Notes: generated by a model from the letters alone, not told the origin. 64,000 nucleotides of DNA from Hemibagrus wyckioides (GCF_019097595.1 NC_080710.1:29658280-29722279); one strand, 5' to 3'; shown: positions 33,677 to 46,123, counted from the first letter of the stretch. Program-made: numbers and translations.

Positions 33677-34216
33677 TACACTATATTACCAAAAGTTTTG
33701 GGACACCGCTCCAAATCATTGAATTCAGGTGTTTTTCAGGGTTTGGACTCGGCCCCTTAGTGCCAGTGAAAGGAACTCTTAATGCATCAGCTTCATACCA
33801 AGACATTTTGGACAATTTTATGCTCCCAAATTTGTGGGAACAGTTTGGGGATGACCCCTTCCTGTTCCAACATGACTGCACACAAGTGCACAAAGCAAGG
33901 TCCATAAAGACCTGGATGAGTGAGTTTTGTGTGGAGGAACTTGGCTCAAGCTGAGTCCTGACCTCAACTTGATAGAACACCTCTGGGATGAATAAGAGAT
34001 TGTGAGTCAGACCTTCTCGTCCAACATTAGTGCCTGACCACACAAATGCACTTCTAGAGGAATGGTCAAATATTCCCATAAACACACTCCTAAACCTTGT
34101 GGAAAGTTTTCCCAGAAGAGTTGAAGCTGTTATAGCTGCAAAGGGCAGGACAATTCCATATTACATTCATGTGCATGTAAAGGCAGACGTCCCAAAACTT
34201 TTGGCTATATAGTGTA
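33677..34216 (+). mobile_element. Non-autonomous Tc1/mariner element with both ends
   Basis: Terminal inverted repeats are TACACTATATTACCAAAAGT at the left and ACTTTTGGCTATATAGTGTA at the right, about 20 bp with a few mismatches. The interior is the C-terminal half of a Tc1 transposase: LVPVKGTLNASASYQDIL, NLWEQFGDD, FQHDCT, KARSIKTWMSEF, then frameshifted to NALLEEWSNIPINTLLNL and ESFPRRVEAVIAAKG. The N-terminal half is absent, so it relied on another element's transposase. A fragment of the same family is at 10,164 and a rearranged one at 8,800. Confidence 0.93.
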
Positions 34217-34439
34217 TGTTGTGAACTCTTCTATTGTGCACCATTCCCGGGATCATTTTCCATGAACTCTCCACCTACTTATTACTGACAGGGATGTTTA
34301 AAATCTTTGCTATGAGTCTGTGGCTTTTTCTGTAATGTTATCCCTGAGACCTTTAGGGAAGATCTTTTACCTTCACCTTTGATGGATATTTGTTTCTTCC
34401 TGACTAATGAAAATGTCTATTCTTATCTCATCATGAGAG

Positions 34440-34660
34440 ATTTGATCAAAATTATGTATTTTATTTTTTGTTAACTGTTCAGAAGGATATGGTGTCTGGT
34501 CAGGTTCGGGGGTTCCTACCTCTTCTCTGGGTATGGAGTTCACATGTTCTCCTGCTTGGGTGGTTACTCCAGGTTCTCTGGTTTCCTCCCCTAGTCCAAA
34601 GACATGCATTGTAGGCTGATTGGCATCTCTAAATTGTGTAAAGGTGTCCCCTGCTTTGTG
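34440..34660 (+). repeat. Interspersed fish repeat (partner part of 6,335-6,475)
   Basis: It contains GGAGTTCACATGTTCTCCTG, GGTTTCCTCCCCTAGTCCAA, AGACATGCATTGTAGGCTGA and TTGGCATCTCTAAATTGTG. This is the 5' part of the repeat whose 3' part is at 6,335-6,475. Confidence 0.65.
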
Positions 34661-35620
34661 ACCTGACTATTACTATATACTATATATAATGCCTCAGACA
34701 GGAGAAGCTTCTCTCCTGTAATTTAATGAATGGTGTTGAGAGGTTTTATGATGTCTGGGTTCCTTGTGATTATACGTTCTGTCGGTGTGTGCTTATTAAG
34801 CCAATTACAATTTCAAGATTGTAGACGGTATAATTGAAACCAATGTCATGGTAACAACGATGAGGATTGTTAGATCTTAATTGTCTGTTGGTCTATTTTA
34901 GGACGCATTTAGACGAATCTTAGCACTATTCCTGCAAGGAAAGCTTCTAATAAAGGCTGGATACCGAGTTCAGGAACAGAGCTGTGGTTCTCGGGTTAGA
35001 ATGGCAAGCAAGTTTGTGGCCACAAGGACAGGAACCAGGGGAATTTAATCTAACAAAATCCAGGCTTCATGTGTCCACATTGCAAGACGATGGAGGCAGA
35101 GTGAAGTAGTAAATTACAGAGAGAGAGAAATTCGCAGTCATCCATGTTGGCAACAGTAGAAGTGTTGCAGTAATGTTTGTTTGGGAGAGAATTAAAGTTT
35201 ATGCATGCAGTGAACCTTGATAGTCGTGGTACTGATTAATTTGACAAATCTGTTTGAAAGCTTCCCTCTCCTTTGTAGGCTGAAATCTAAACCGGTCACG
35301 AGTTGGCTGGATTTGCTTTTAAAGTCAAATCCAAGCTTTAAGCTTTTGGCTCAGTTAGGTAAACAAACTGCTACCATCAGTCTATTTAGCTTCATTAGGA
35401 ATAAAACACAAATTGGTGGGATGTTATCATGCTGAAATGGAATTTTTTGAACAGGTAATTCTGTTGCTACACTTTATAATAGCACTTTCTCTTTTTTCTT
35501 CACTCTTTTACACTCATGCCATAATAATTTATAATAACTAATCACACCATATACATCATATACAGTAGATATATGTTGTATCTTGTTACTGACTTGTAGC
35601 TGCTGTAACACTGGCTTGTA
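34661..35620. other. Intergenic, unrecognised
   Basis: No gene was recognised. The open frame at 35,217-35,435 resembles no protein family. A short segment at about 35,370-35,410 resembles 42,601-42,650 (GCTACCATCAGTC, TTAGGAATAAA-type words). Confidence 0.45.
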
Positions 35621-35651
35621 TCCATCCATCCATCCATCCATCCATCCATCC

Positions 35652-35746
<95 letters not shown>

Positions 35747-35747
35747 A
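35621..35747 (+). repeat. (CATC)n then (TATC)n microsatellite
   Basis: About eight CATC units are followed by about 24 TATC units. It directly abuts a LINE 3' end. Confidence 0.97.
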
Positions 35748-35945
35748 TAAGTCATGAAGCTTTTATCGTCATTTCAACCATATATAGCTGATGCAGTACA
35801 TAAAGTGAAACTGATCATTTCTCCAGGACCCTGGTGCTACATAAAACAACACAGAGATAAGGACAGCAAGTAAGATGTCTTAACCAAATAAAGTGCATCG
35901 TTTGCAACCTAGTGCAAACAAACAATAGAAAACACTACAGGACAG
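35748..35945 (-). mobile_element. LINE 3' end fragment (same family as 39,710-41,565)
   Basis: It matches 39,728-39,930: AAGCTTTTATYGTCATTTCA, ATATAGCTG, TTTCTCCAGGACC, GGTGCTACATAAA and AAGTGCA. 5'-truncated copy whose 3' end meets the microsatellite. Confidence 0.75.
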
Positions 35946-36098
35946 ACACCCAAAATAGCACTATACAAATCAAGTAGAATTAAATTGAATAGTTCTTGAA
36001 TGGCATTAACACCAGCCTAATTCTTGCTCTCTGGATGTGTCTCAATCAGCTCCCTAGTTCAATAGTCAGGGTGAATGAGTGACAAGTTAACCATTTTA

Positions 36099-36101
<3 letters not shown>

Positions 36102-36154
<53 letters not shown>
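36102..36154 (+). repeat. (CT)n microsatellite
   Basis: About 26 CT units inside a segment whose flanks (GTGTCTCAATCAGCTCCCTA) resemble a fish MITE. Confidence 0.97.
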
Positions 36155-36157
<3 letters not shown>

Positions 36158-37142
36158 TCCAAAATCCTTCCAGTGCACTAGAATGTTCGCTCCCAATAAA
36201 TCCTTCAATGCACCACAAAATCCAGGGCTTACTATGTTCCCTTCTATTCTATTCTTATCTTTTCTATTATTCTATTACTGCACAACTGGATGACCATGAC
36301 TCTTTGCCAACTACAAACATAAGTAGATTGTATATTGCATGTAGTAGTATATTGTTGTAGCTCACAAATGACTACTTGTGTCATAGATTTTTAACTTTAT
36401 TTGAAGATCTATACACGGATTGTTTGATGTGGTTACTGCTTTTCCAAAAGGTCCACTAGCTAGCCTCTTAGAGCTCTCCTACTTGAACCATGACAGAAAT
36501 TAGACCAATTGAGAAGCAGCGTCAGTCTCGGTCACTGACTCAAAGGCTGTTTCTCTCTAATATACTGTATGAGTTTCTTTCTAAAAAAAGTTCATGTTTT
36601 GCCTCATTTGTATTTTGGACACTGCTTCAGTTGTTGAACGTCGGTTTCTATGAACTTCCAAGAACTCCCATTAGCCATGACATGGAGGATTCCAGCATGT
36701 GTCCTTTGTACTTGTCTTCGTAGAACACCCACTCTTATACTGATGAATTTCTCCCATTTGCAAACCATCTCCCTGAGTGTGAAGCAGTGAAGGCCAAAGT
36801 GGCTAGAAACCCTGTGCTAATACTTTCCAGTCATCTGGACAAGCTTTCTTCAGAATTCTGGTGTAAACTCTTCTGAACTGGCCATATTTATTTTTTACTA
36901 CATATCTCCTTTCATTTTAGCAGCCACTCATTTCAGTTCAAAGCCTACAGAAGAGTTTATAGAAAAATACACTATTTAGACTCAAAATTTGTCAAATCAA
37001 AAATCAAACCTATAGTATTTAAAATGATACTCCAGTTATGTTACAGTAATTTTGATGCATTATCCTATCATTTTAAATACTATAGATTTTTGAATAATTG
37101 TTTTGTACTTTTTCCACTTGTGCCTCAGGTTCAAATCTAAAA
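36155..37142. other. Intergenic, unrecognised
   Basis: No gene or family repeat was recognised. The frame at 36,490-36,723 has no family resemblance. Confidence 0.45.
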
Positions 37143-37286
<144 letters not shown>

Positions 37287-37439
37287 AATGTAGTGCAAAA
37301 TATACAAACCATCTGCTACCAGCAGTAGCATTTCTGTCACAGCTAATAACGACATACGGTGTAGACTAAACTTTGTTCAAGATTTTATTATTTTCTTGGA
37401 ACAATTTAATGCTATTGTCTCGTTAATTGCAAATTTTAT

Positions 37440-37765
37440 AGACCAGTTTAAAGGGCTTCCAGATGGTGGGTCAGGCTTCCTGTAGCTGCACACATCCGAT
37501 TTAAAACACTAATGTTTGTCTACACAGCTAAAAGAGGACCAGACTCCACCTACATGAAGGCTTTTATTATCTTAAACGTCTCTCCATCTTGTTCCCACTG
37601 AGCCACTTGCATGCCTTGACCCAAAATCTCTTAAGATCCAAGGAAAACCTGAATCGAGGCTCATCTTGGTCCTGGCAGCCACATGTTGAAGTGAACTTTC
37701 TCTGGCTATCGGAACATCTCAGTCGAAGTCCTAGAGCAATTCCAAGCATTTCCATAAGCACTAAT
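37440..37765 (+). mobile_element. LINE 3' fragment, L2/CR1-like
   Basis: With frame changes, the + strand gives words such as AHIRFKTLMFVYTAK-like and LLRSKENLNRGSSWSWQP. They match the end of fish L2-type reverse transcriptases (the WLPVAAHIRFKTL motif) only in the first part. The rest is assigned by position. Confidence 0.5.
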
Positions 37766-38324
37766 TCCCAAATGTCTTGTACTATTTTTGCTTTTAACTC
37801 ATTGTACTAACTCCTCTCTAATAGGGTTTCAGTCACTCTGGATCCTTTTTCAGTCAATGGGAAGAGTCTCTGCCAAGCACTGTATAACTCATCTCTCCTT
37901 TTTTTGGACTGGCTTAATTTTCCTTTTTAAAGAAATTATTTCAGACTATGGCATTTCTGCCCTGTTTCATCTCCTGGGCAGCTCAAAATAACAAACCACA
38001 CAATTTGCTGTCAAGTGCATGTCTTCAATTATTTTAATGAGCAAGATTAAATTAAACTAATATGATTAACATAATGATATGGTTAAATATACAAACTCTT
38101 CTAAGATGTCACTTTTTTTGGAAACAGGAACGTCACTTCTTTTTGGAAGCAGGGAGGTCTGATAAATTTTTGGTTGTGGTTCATAACTAAAAATAATAAT
38201 GTGGAACAGAACAGAGTTTAAGGTATGGAGACTTGGAGAATTTCATGTTTAGTGAAGCTGTTATCACAGTACCACGTTTGCATAAATGCAAACCTTAAGG
38301 TTCTGCCTTGTTACTATATTTATG
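37766..38324. other. Intergenic, unrecognised
   Basis: Non-coding. The segment at about 38,200-38,270 resembles 39,622-39,690 (GTTTAAGGTATGGAGAC, TTAGTGAAGCTGTT), so a small duplication spans this area. Confidence 0.45.
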
Positions 38325-38470
38325 TATATGGCATTTGGTAGACGCCCTTACCCAGAGCAACATACATTTATCGCATTCATACGACTGAGCAGTTGAGGGC
38401 AGTTAAGCAAAGGGACTTGCTCAAGGGCCCAGCAGTGGCAGCTTGGTGGTCCTGGGATTGGATTCCATCC
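38325..38470 (-). mobile_element. SINE family I fragment
   Basis: On the minus strand: B-box remnant AATCCCAGGACC, body CTGGGCCCTTGAGCAAGTCC and the tail TTGCTCTGGGTAAGGGCGTC. The head is lost. Confidence 0.75.
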
Positions 38471-39709
38471 TATATTTAACCATATTATTATTGAGATATT
38501 GCAGGAACTTCCTTCTGATTGCTTGACAGAAAGACGAATGTCAGGAGATTCACATGAAAGCATCTGTATGACAAATAAAAATGATCTCTTTTCAACACTT
38601 GACCAAGATGTGACCTTGTCCCTGGATCAATTCCAAAAATTTCATTTTCTGATAGCAATGACAATTCCATATCAATCCTGCAAAAATTCAACCACTCGTT
38701 CTTGAGATATTGTACTTCCAGGCCTCTCAGACAGACACACATTCAACCTGAAAAAGCATAATCCCTCTGCTGCTCTTGTTCAGAAGACATAAAAAGTCAC
38801 TTTAAGGCATTTGTTAACAGAAAATGAAAAGAAACAGATGCCAAAAATGGGACGTTATTGGGCTTCCATGCTAGCTTGCCCTGCATATAGTTTGCATTTA
38901 GTGCAAATTCTTAAAACCAGCAATGGAAACTTGAGAGATTAACACCACCATGTGTGTTTTGAACTTACCCTGAACTAGAACTGTGATTGTGTAATGATGG
39001 TTCTTTACACTCTGATAAGGAAACACTTTAGGCTGTACAGCTGAGATCAGTTTGAATCACATCTCCAGGTGCTGTGTTTGCCTGGAAATGAAGAAAATCT
39101 TTAATTCCAAACAGAATAGTTAATGCTGATTCAGCTGATCCCTGATCAGTGTTGCCACAATGGATCGTCTGATCCATATATTAGATTTTGGCCAGTTATG
39201 AGGTCTGAGTAATTTTTGGTTGTTTTTAAATTGAGAACGTTTGCATCAACCTAAACATTTCCTGTTTGAATAAGACTTTATTTCTTATTTTGTTAAAGGG
39301 ACATCGACTTACCATATAATACGGTTATGCTTTTGTAATACTGGCCAGAATGAAAGCAGTACGCTTCAGATTCTGTGCAGAATAATCACAAAACCAAGCT
39401 TTTGCCCACTTTAGAGAAGCCCAGTCCAGGACAAGATCCATTCAGTAGTCTAATGATGAAGTTAATACAACAGGATAGCAGAGTTCTGAGAAAGCAGATA
39501 CTCCATAGCTGTGGTTTCTCCTTAACTCTACATCAATATCTATAATTTTAATGTGGGTTATGGTTATAATCTGTAGCTCCAGTTTGAATGGGAGGTTCAT
39601 GACTGAAACAATAATGTTTAACCTCTTTAGCCTGAACAGAACCGAGTTTAAGGTATGGAGACAGACTGAATTTCAGACATGTTTACTGAAGCTGTTTTCA
39701 AGATTCAAG
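38471..39709. other. Intergenic, mostly unrecognised
   Basis: A short minus-strand SINE family III tail is at 39,150-39,195 (GTTGCCACAATGGATCGTCT). The rest shows no gene. Confidence 0.45.
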
Positions 39710-41565
39710 ATTCAAGATAGAAGATTCAAGAAGCTTTTATTGTCATTTCAACCACATATAGCTGGCGCAGTACATAGTGAAATGAAACAACGTTTCTCCA
39801 GGACCTGGTGCTACATAAACATACAACAACAAGTTCAATACAAAACAACAAACAACACCACAGAGCTAGGACAGAAGTTTGTCTTAGCCACGTAAAGTGC
39901 ACAGTGTGCAGCTAGGTGCAAACAGAGCATAGACAAGACAGTGCAAAAGACAATAAATACAAGAAAGACAACACAAAAGAACACAGGACACTTAGCGCAG
40001 AAAAGAAATAAAAGAACGTGTACTGGAATGTAAGTGAAATAAAATAGATAAAGTGAAATGATGTAAAAAATAAAAAAAAGTATTGTGCAAAAATATTGTG
40101 CAAAAATACACAGCAGCGGTTGAGGTAGTGCAAATAGAATAAACATAAATATAACTATAGCAGCGGATGACAGGTAGAGGTAGTGCAGTAAGTAATGAAC
40201 AGTATAAATTATGTGTGTGTGTGTGTGTGTGCGTCCACACAGTCAAGAGAGAGTGTGTGTATGTGTGTGAGAGAGACAGAGAGTTAATATACAGTTCAGT
40301 CCTGAGTGAGAGTGTGTGTGTGTGTGTGTGAGAGAGAGTGTAGAACAGTTCAGTCCTGAGTGAGAGTGTGTGTGAGAGTGTAGAACAGTTCAGTCCTGAG
40401 TGAGAGTGTGTGTGAGAGTGTAGAACAGTTCAGTCCTGAGTGAGAGTGTGTGTGAGAGTGTAGAACAGTTCAGTCCTGAGTGAGTGTGTGTGTGTGAGAG
40501 AGACAGAGAGTTAATATACAGTTCAGTCCTGAGTGAGAGTGTGTGTGTGTGTGTGTGTGTGAGAGAGTGTAGAACAGTTCAGTCCTGAGTGAGAGTGTGT
40601 GTGAGAGTGTAGAACAGTTCAGTCCTGAGTGAGAGTGTGTGTGAGAGTGTAGAACAGTTCAGTCCTGAGTGAGAGTGTGTGTGAGAGTGTAGAACAGTTC
40701 AGTCCTGAGTGAGTGTGTGTGTGTGAGAGAGACAGAGAGTTAATATACAGTTCAGTCCTGAGTGAGAGTGTGTGTGTGTGTGTGTGTGTGAGAGAGTGTA
40801 GAACAGTTCAGTCCTGAGTGAGAGTGTGTGTGAGAGTGTAGAACAGTTCAGTCCTGAGTGAGAGTGTGTGTGAGAGTGTAGAACAGTTCAGTCCTGAGTG
40901 AGAGTGTGTGTGAGAGTGTAGAACAGTTCAGTCCTGAGTGAGAGTGTGTGTGAGAGTGTAGAACAGTTCAGTCCTGAGTGAGAGTGTGTGTGAGAGTGTA
41001 GAACAGTTCAGTCCTGAGTGAGAGTGTGTGTGAGAGTGTAGAACAGTTCAGTCCTGAGTGAGAGTGTGTGTGAGAGTGTAGAACAGTTCAGTCCTGAGTG
41101 AGTGTGTGTGTGAGAGAGACAGAGAGTTAATATACAGTTCAGTCCTGAGTGAGAGTGTGTGTGTGAGAGTGTAGAACAGTTCAGTCCTGAGTGAGAGTGT
41201 GTGTGAGAGTGTAGAACAGTTCAGTCCCGGGTGTTGAGGAGCCTGATGGCTTGAGGAAAGATACTGTTACACAGTCTGGTTGTGAGGGCCCGAATGCTCC
41301 GGTACCTCTTTCCAGATGGCAGGAGGGTGAAGAGTGTGTGTGAGGGGTGTGTGGGGTCAGCCACAATGCTGTTGGCTTTGCGGATGCAGCGTGCGGTGTA
41401 AATGTCTGTGATAGAGGGGAGAGAGACTCCGATGATCTTCTCAGCTGTCCTCACTATCCGCTGAAGGGTTTTGCGATCCGAGACGGTGCAGTTCCCAAAC
41501 CAGGCAGTGATGCAGCTGCTCAGGACGCTCTCGATGGTCCCTCTGTAGAACAGAGTACTGTTGCC
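39710..41565 (-). mobile_element. LINE fragment with a minisatellite-expanded 3' part
   Basis: On the minus strand, from 41,565 down, residues read TAEKIIGVSLPSITDIYTA, CIRKANSIVADPTHPSHTLF and LLPSGKRYRSIRALTTRLCN. These match the C-terminal end of a fish non-LTR retrotransposon reverse transcriptase. Past the stop, the copy runs into a 1-kb tandem array (40,240-41,232) and then the 3' untranslated part to about 39,710. A LINE tail without the array is at 35,748. 5'-truncated and inactive. Confidence 0.8.
40240..41232. repeat. Minisatellite, 40-bp unit with higher-order structure
   Basis: The basic unit contains GTGTAGAACAGTTCAGTCCT followed by GAGTGAGAGTGTGTGTGAGA (40 bp) and is repeated many times. 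A variant unit with GACAGAGAGTTAATATACAG recurs with its C at 40,277, 40,504, 40,733 and 41,120. The first two spacings are 227 and 229 bp, so a block of about 228 bp has itself been duplicated. The unit also occurs once in the adjacent LINE text at 41,212-41,227, so the array seems to have grown from the LINE itself. Confidence 0.95.
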
Positions 41566-41690
41566 ACAGTGGATCTACTGATCCACATATTTGATTTTGG
41601 CACAGGTTTTACTCCAGGTGCCTGTCCTGATTTTATCCAGGCTTGGGACTGGCACTGAGAGATAACCCTTCAGTGGCTGCATTGGTTCCT
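41566..41690 (-). mobile_element. SINE family III fragment
   Basis: It shares with 42,256-42,497 the GATCCRCATATTTGATTTTG-type, CAGGTTTTACTCCAGGTGCC and CCAGGCTTGGGACTGGCACT blocks. The tRNA-like head is missing. Confidence 0.65.
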
Positions 41691-42255
41691 GATGATTTAA
41701 ATGCAAAGCATTATATCCATGTGGATGACAAGATTCTTTATCCAAAGCCAAAGATTTCTGTTTGAAAGCCAAAGAATTCACACTGTTGTCTTTTTTTCTC
41801 TAAAACAAACTTTGTAGATGCCATTTCACCCCATTTAGTAGAAATCTGTTCCTTTCCAAAACCAACGTGTTTGAGCCAAGAGGATGTTAATTGTTACATC
41901 TGACTGAACTGCTGATAATCTGAAACTATCCCAAAGCTCCCTTTTGCTTGTACAGCTGAGATTTGCTCTTGCATTTACTCTCAATCCGTTTAACCACGAA
42001 AGACAGAATGTGCTAAGTACTGTGACTGCTCCAAAATGCCAGAACAGCAAGTAAGGAGAAATTTGGCAATGCAGTGTTTGCCTACAGTTGAGTAAATGGT
42101 GTTAAGAGAACATATGGGTTGCAGGCAGCGATGTTTGCACAGACAAACTGCACCTATTTAATATGTTTACCTGATTAAATGTCCTGTAAGTGTAGCTACA
42201 AGATAAGTGGACCTATAAAGTTGTTTAGTCTTTGTAGAATCCTACAGGCTTTTAA

Positions 42256-42497
42256 ATGTACTTGTTGATCTTTCGGCTGCTCCCTACGTGTGTGAGGGGT
42301 CGCCACAGCAGTCCAACTGGTCCGCACATCAACTTGAAACAGGTTTTTCGCCGGATGCCCTTCCTGACACAACCCTCCCATTTTTTATCCGGGCTTGGGA
42401 CCGGCACTACATCTAGTGGCTGGGGTCAGGCACTGGCTGGCAATCGAACCTGGGCCTTGATAGACGAGAAACCTACCACTGAGCCACCAGTGCCCTA
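42256..42497 (-). mobile_element. tRNA-derived SINE, family III, full length
   Basis: On the minus strand it begins GGCACTGGTGGCTCAGTGGT (A box TGGCTCAGTGG) and has AGGCCCAGGTTCGATTGCCA (B box GGTTCGATTGC). The body is CAGTGCCTGACCCCAGCC and the tail ends in GGGAGCAGCCGAAAG. The two promoter boxes have tRNA spacing. This is a third SINE lineage in the window, with both its head and tail different from families I and II. Confidence 0.85.
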
Positions 42498-42700
42498 GGC
42501 TTTTAAATGTACTAATCCGGGGAAAAGAAAAAAAAAATCCAAACTGATTCCAAGTCAGATAAAGTTCCTTTGAAACTCTTCACTGCTCTCCATCAGATAA
42601 CTCAAATGGCTACCATCAGTCCAAATAGCTTAAGAAAGGAATAAAGCAGAAAAAGGAAATAAGCAGTGACACTCTGGAAACTCTCAGGGGTAGATTCTTC

Positions 42701-42710
<10 letters not shown>
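42498..42710. other. Intergenic, no recognisable feature
   Basis: Non-coding. Confidence 0.4.

Positions 42711-42740
<30 letters not shown>
42711..42740 (+). repeat. (CAT)n microsatellite
   Basis: About ten CAT units. The frame across it reads as poly-serine and is an artefact. Confidence 0.95.
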
Positions 42741-42754
42741 CACAATTCTGTTCC

Positions 42755-43225
42755 TTCCTTTTATCTTTCCTTCCTTCATTCCTTTCTTCCCATCTTTCTT
42801 TACTCTTATCCTTTTAACTTTTTTCATAACACTTATCTTCCTTCCCTCCTCACCTCCTTCTTTCCTTCCTTCCTTCCTTCTGCTTCTTTCCTTCGTTCAT
42901 TCTACTTCCTTCCTTCCATCCTTACGTCCCATCTTATTTTACTCTTATCCTTATAAGCATTTTTATAACATTTACTTTCCTTCCTTCCTTCCTTCCTTCC
43001 TTCTATCGTTTTAGCCTTTTTTATAACACTTATTTTCCTTCCTTCCTTCCTTCCTTCCTTCCTTCCTTCCTTCACATCCTTCCTTACTTCTATCCTTTCA
43101 GCCTTTTTTATAAAACTTATTTTCCTTCCTTCCTTCCTTCACATCCTTCCTTCCTTCACATCCTTCCTTACTTCTATCCTTTTAGCCTTTTTTATAACAC
43201 TTATTTTCCTTCCTTCCTTCCTACA
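42755..43225 (+). repeat. CCTT-rich array with longer repeated units
   Basis: CCTT runs alternate with a recurring text, ACTTCTATCCTTTYAGCC then TTTTTTATAACACTTATTTTCC, seen about four times between 42,800 and 43,207. It is a compound array, not a plain microsatellite. Confidence 0.85.
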
Positions 43226-44834
43226 GCTTTATCTCAATCTGTAACAAAGAGGCGGAACTGGAGACTCCTTCCATGGATCTTACATAATCAATAATCACAC
43301 ACTTTTTTCATCTGTTACCATAGAAATGAAAATGTTTTAATACAAGTGCATTAATATAAACAGGTGATTTGCAGAGAAAATAATAAAAATGATCCGAATA
43401 AAGAAATCAACGGCACTCTGGTATAATCAACATCATCTGAACAATCTGTTAAAAATAGCTGCAAAGCTGTGCTGTCATTACATGTCATTGTAAAACATTG
43501 CTTAAAAACCCCATGATTTTTCTCTCTGGCTAAAAAAAGAAGCAGGACTCCACAGGTCTGTGGCCACGTGATGAATATTTGTTATTCTGGGTTTCCAAAA
43601 TTGGAGGATTCCCGATTTGTATACTTTCCCCTGACTTATGGACCTTACCTAAATTACACAGTCTGACTCGGTCACAGAGGCTACACCATGAGACAGAGTG
43701 AGACGTGTAAGACGTGAGGTCCACTGCAAAAAAAAAACAAAACAAACCTTCTCTATGCTGTCTTTCTTTTCAGGAAACTGCTTAATGGCAACTAAATTTA
43801 TTCCAGTAAATCGGAGAGAAAAGTATGCCATTCGTCATGTTTGCTGATACACATCATCTGGATCCAGCATGTGAACTATTCTGTTACAGTGACGCAATGC
43901 TTTAGAAAAGGTTTGGCAAACATCTGTGCAAACACATCCCTGGAGGAAGGGTGGTGAAGACTATTGACATGCAGCATTTGCTTGATTTATAACACTCGTC
44001 CTGTATCTAGCAGGTAGGTGTGTGATTCTGCAGAAGTTCTACCGAGCTGATATAAATGATAATGTAAGGAGGTAAAGATTTTGAGGTTTGTGTGCTGTGA
44101 TAGGTAAATACTTAGGTTATATGTTATAGCTGGCAAACAGTCGTTAAGACACTTAGACTCTTATTGAAGTTTATAATATAAACATTTAAATAATCCAACT
44201 TGAGAACTCAAATCTTCAGACTTGTAATCATCCCTGTGTGCGAAAACGTAAATGTCATACTGTACCTTAGGAGTGTCTTAACTGATCAGTGTCTCAGATC
44301 AGATTGTAGAGCTGGTTTTATGTTGGTAGCTTCAACCAAATTTATGGCTATTCATAAAAAACAACAACCTGATACTTATAGTTTAACATGACAGCTTCTT
44401 ACACGGAGTGGGGAAAAACATAATTATGAACGTGATCAATGGGAGTTCTCATCCTCACTGAAAAGTTTAAGAGAAACATTCAGTCACTAATCACTTTCCT
44501 CTTTCTAACACACTTCAAAGGATTTGATGATCCAGCATTTGACTGTTAGGGAAAATTCAGTTTATGACCTGTTAGTACAAGGGTCTTAAAGTTACCCGAA
44601 ATATTTACAGCCAGTGTAAGGCCCCCAGGGCATCTGAGACAATATTTGGGGATTAGTCTGTGTTCAGCTGAAAAGCCTTTTTGTTGAGCAGGTCATAAAA
44701 CAAAGTTCTTCTCACCAGGGGTCATCAGTTTGAGTTTCACCAAGGTCTGACCTCCCTGACCTCATCCCAACCCCCTTGCAACACCTCATGCTTTCCTACC
44801 CCTGACTCTTAGACACTCTTATTCAGTCTCCTAA
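43226..44834. other. Intergenic, unrecognised
   Basis: No gene, SINE or transposon was recognised over 1.6 kb. Short frames have no family resemblance. Confidence 0.5.
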
Positions 44835-45200
44835 CAATCAATTCAATAAATTTGTATAGCACTTTTAACAATGGACATTGTCTCAAAGCAGCTTTACAGA
44901 AGTATAGAAACACAGAAAAAAATATAAAGTTTAAAGTTTAGTTACTATTTATCCCTAACATTTATCCCTAATAAGCAAGCCTGAGGTGAAGGTGGTGAGG
45001 AAAAACTCCCTGAGATGCTATGAGGAAGAAACCTTGAGAGGAACCAAGCTCAGAAGAGAACCTCATCATCATTTGGGTGACACTGAAAAAAGTAAATAAT
45101 GTAGAAGTAAATAATGTTCTTTCTTCAAGGTTTATATTCATTTGCAAGAGCTCCAGAGGAATTGCTGACGATCTGCAGATGATGCTAATCATCATTGTGA
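44835..45200 (-). repeat. Interspersed repeat (tail CTTTGAGACAATGTCC), minus strand
   Basis: The left end is the tail (AATAAATTTGTATAGCACTT, GGACATTGTCTCAAAGCAGC). It continues through TCATTTGGGTGACACTG. Same family as 12,880, 19,385 and 46,555. Confidence 0.75.
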
Positions 45201-46123
45201 TTGACCGCACCACAAAGTGAGTCGCAACTGCAGATGTATCTATATGTATGTTATTGCGTTAAATCTAAACTTTCCAGCTGGATGAAATGTACAAAATCAG
45301 ATTTAACAATGCACAGTGAATCACATCATGCTCAGGACGTAGGACCCAGTGACACGGTGTCTGGTTCTTATCCTGCTTTGGATTCCCAGGAGCATTAAAA
45401 CACATGAATATCATCCCTCAGTCCTGAACTATGATCTCATACCGCTGGCCTCTGTAATTCTCTTTTCTCCTAACAGGCCAACCACAGAGGTTCCAGCTGT
45501 GGTCACGGGTGGGTGAGGTCCAGCCCAGGCAAAGGGACCGAAAAAAAGAAAGAGACAGGAGAGTCCTCGATCGATCCCAGCTTGTAATTTAAGCGGTACA
45601 ATCAAGATGAAGGACTGAAAATGAAAAGGGACAAACCTATTTCTGGGCAGCAATTATGACAAAGGCTCCATCAGGGTTGTGGTACCTTGGCATGTTGAAG
45701 GAATGACTCAGTAGTGTGATTGGGAAACCGTTCAGAAACCACTGTGTATTTTGAATAGAAAAAGCCAGATGGGACATGTTGGATTGTCATCTGAGACAAA
45801 AAAAGGTCCAAATTACTGTTAAGCCTTAATTTATTTATAGGAATAAATGAATTACAATCTGCTGACCAATGCTTTTATTTCCATAGATTCAGTCTGTATT
45901 CAGCATTTCTGACTAATATCTACATAAACGGTAGAGGAGAATAGAGGAAAATTCATATCTCAGTTGTTTCAATTTGCGGTTATAATTTTTATAATAATAT
46001 CTTGGACTTGCATGTTGGATGTTCCGTATAAACATTCTTTTTAATGCAACTGATATGGTGAGTTTTCCAGTAAGGAGACATTTATGGGAATATACCAGTA
46101 AGTCCAGTAGAGGTAGTGTGTGT
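45201..46123. other. Intergenic, unrecognised
   Basis: A splice-acceptor-like TTTTCTCCTAACAG ends at about 45,478, but the sequence after it has no recognisable protein and stops soon. I do not call an exon. Confidence 0.45.

Noticed and set aside
40240..41232. Regular 40-bp repeats that look like a CRISPR array
   Set aside because: Units are directly adjacent without unique spacers, the genome is a vertebrate, and the unit derives from a LINE. It is a minisatellite.
45478..45650. A possible exon after TTTTCTCCTAACAG
   Set aside because: The following frames stop early and resemble no protein. No matching donor or neighbouring exon was found.
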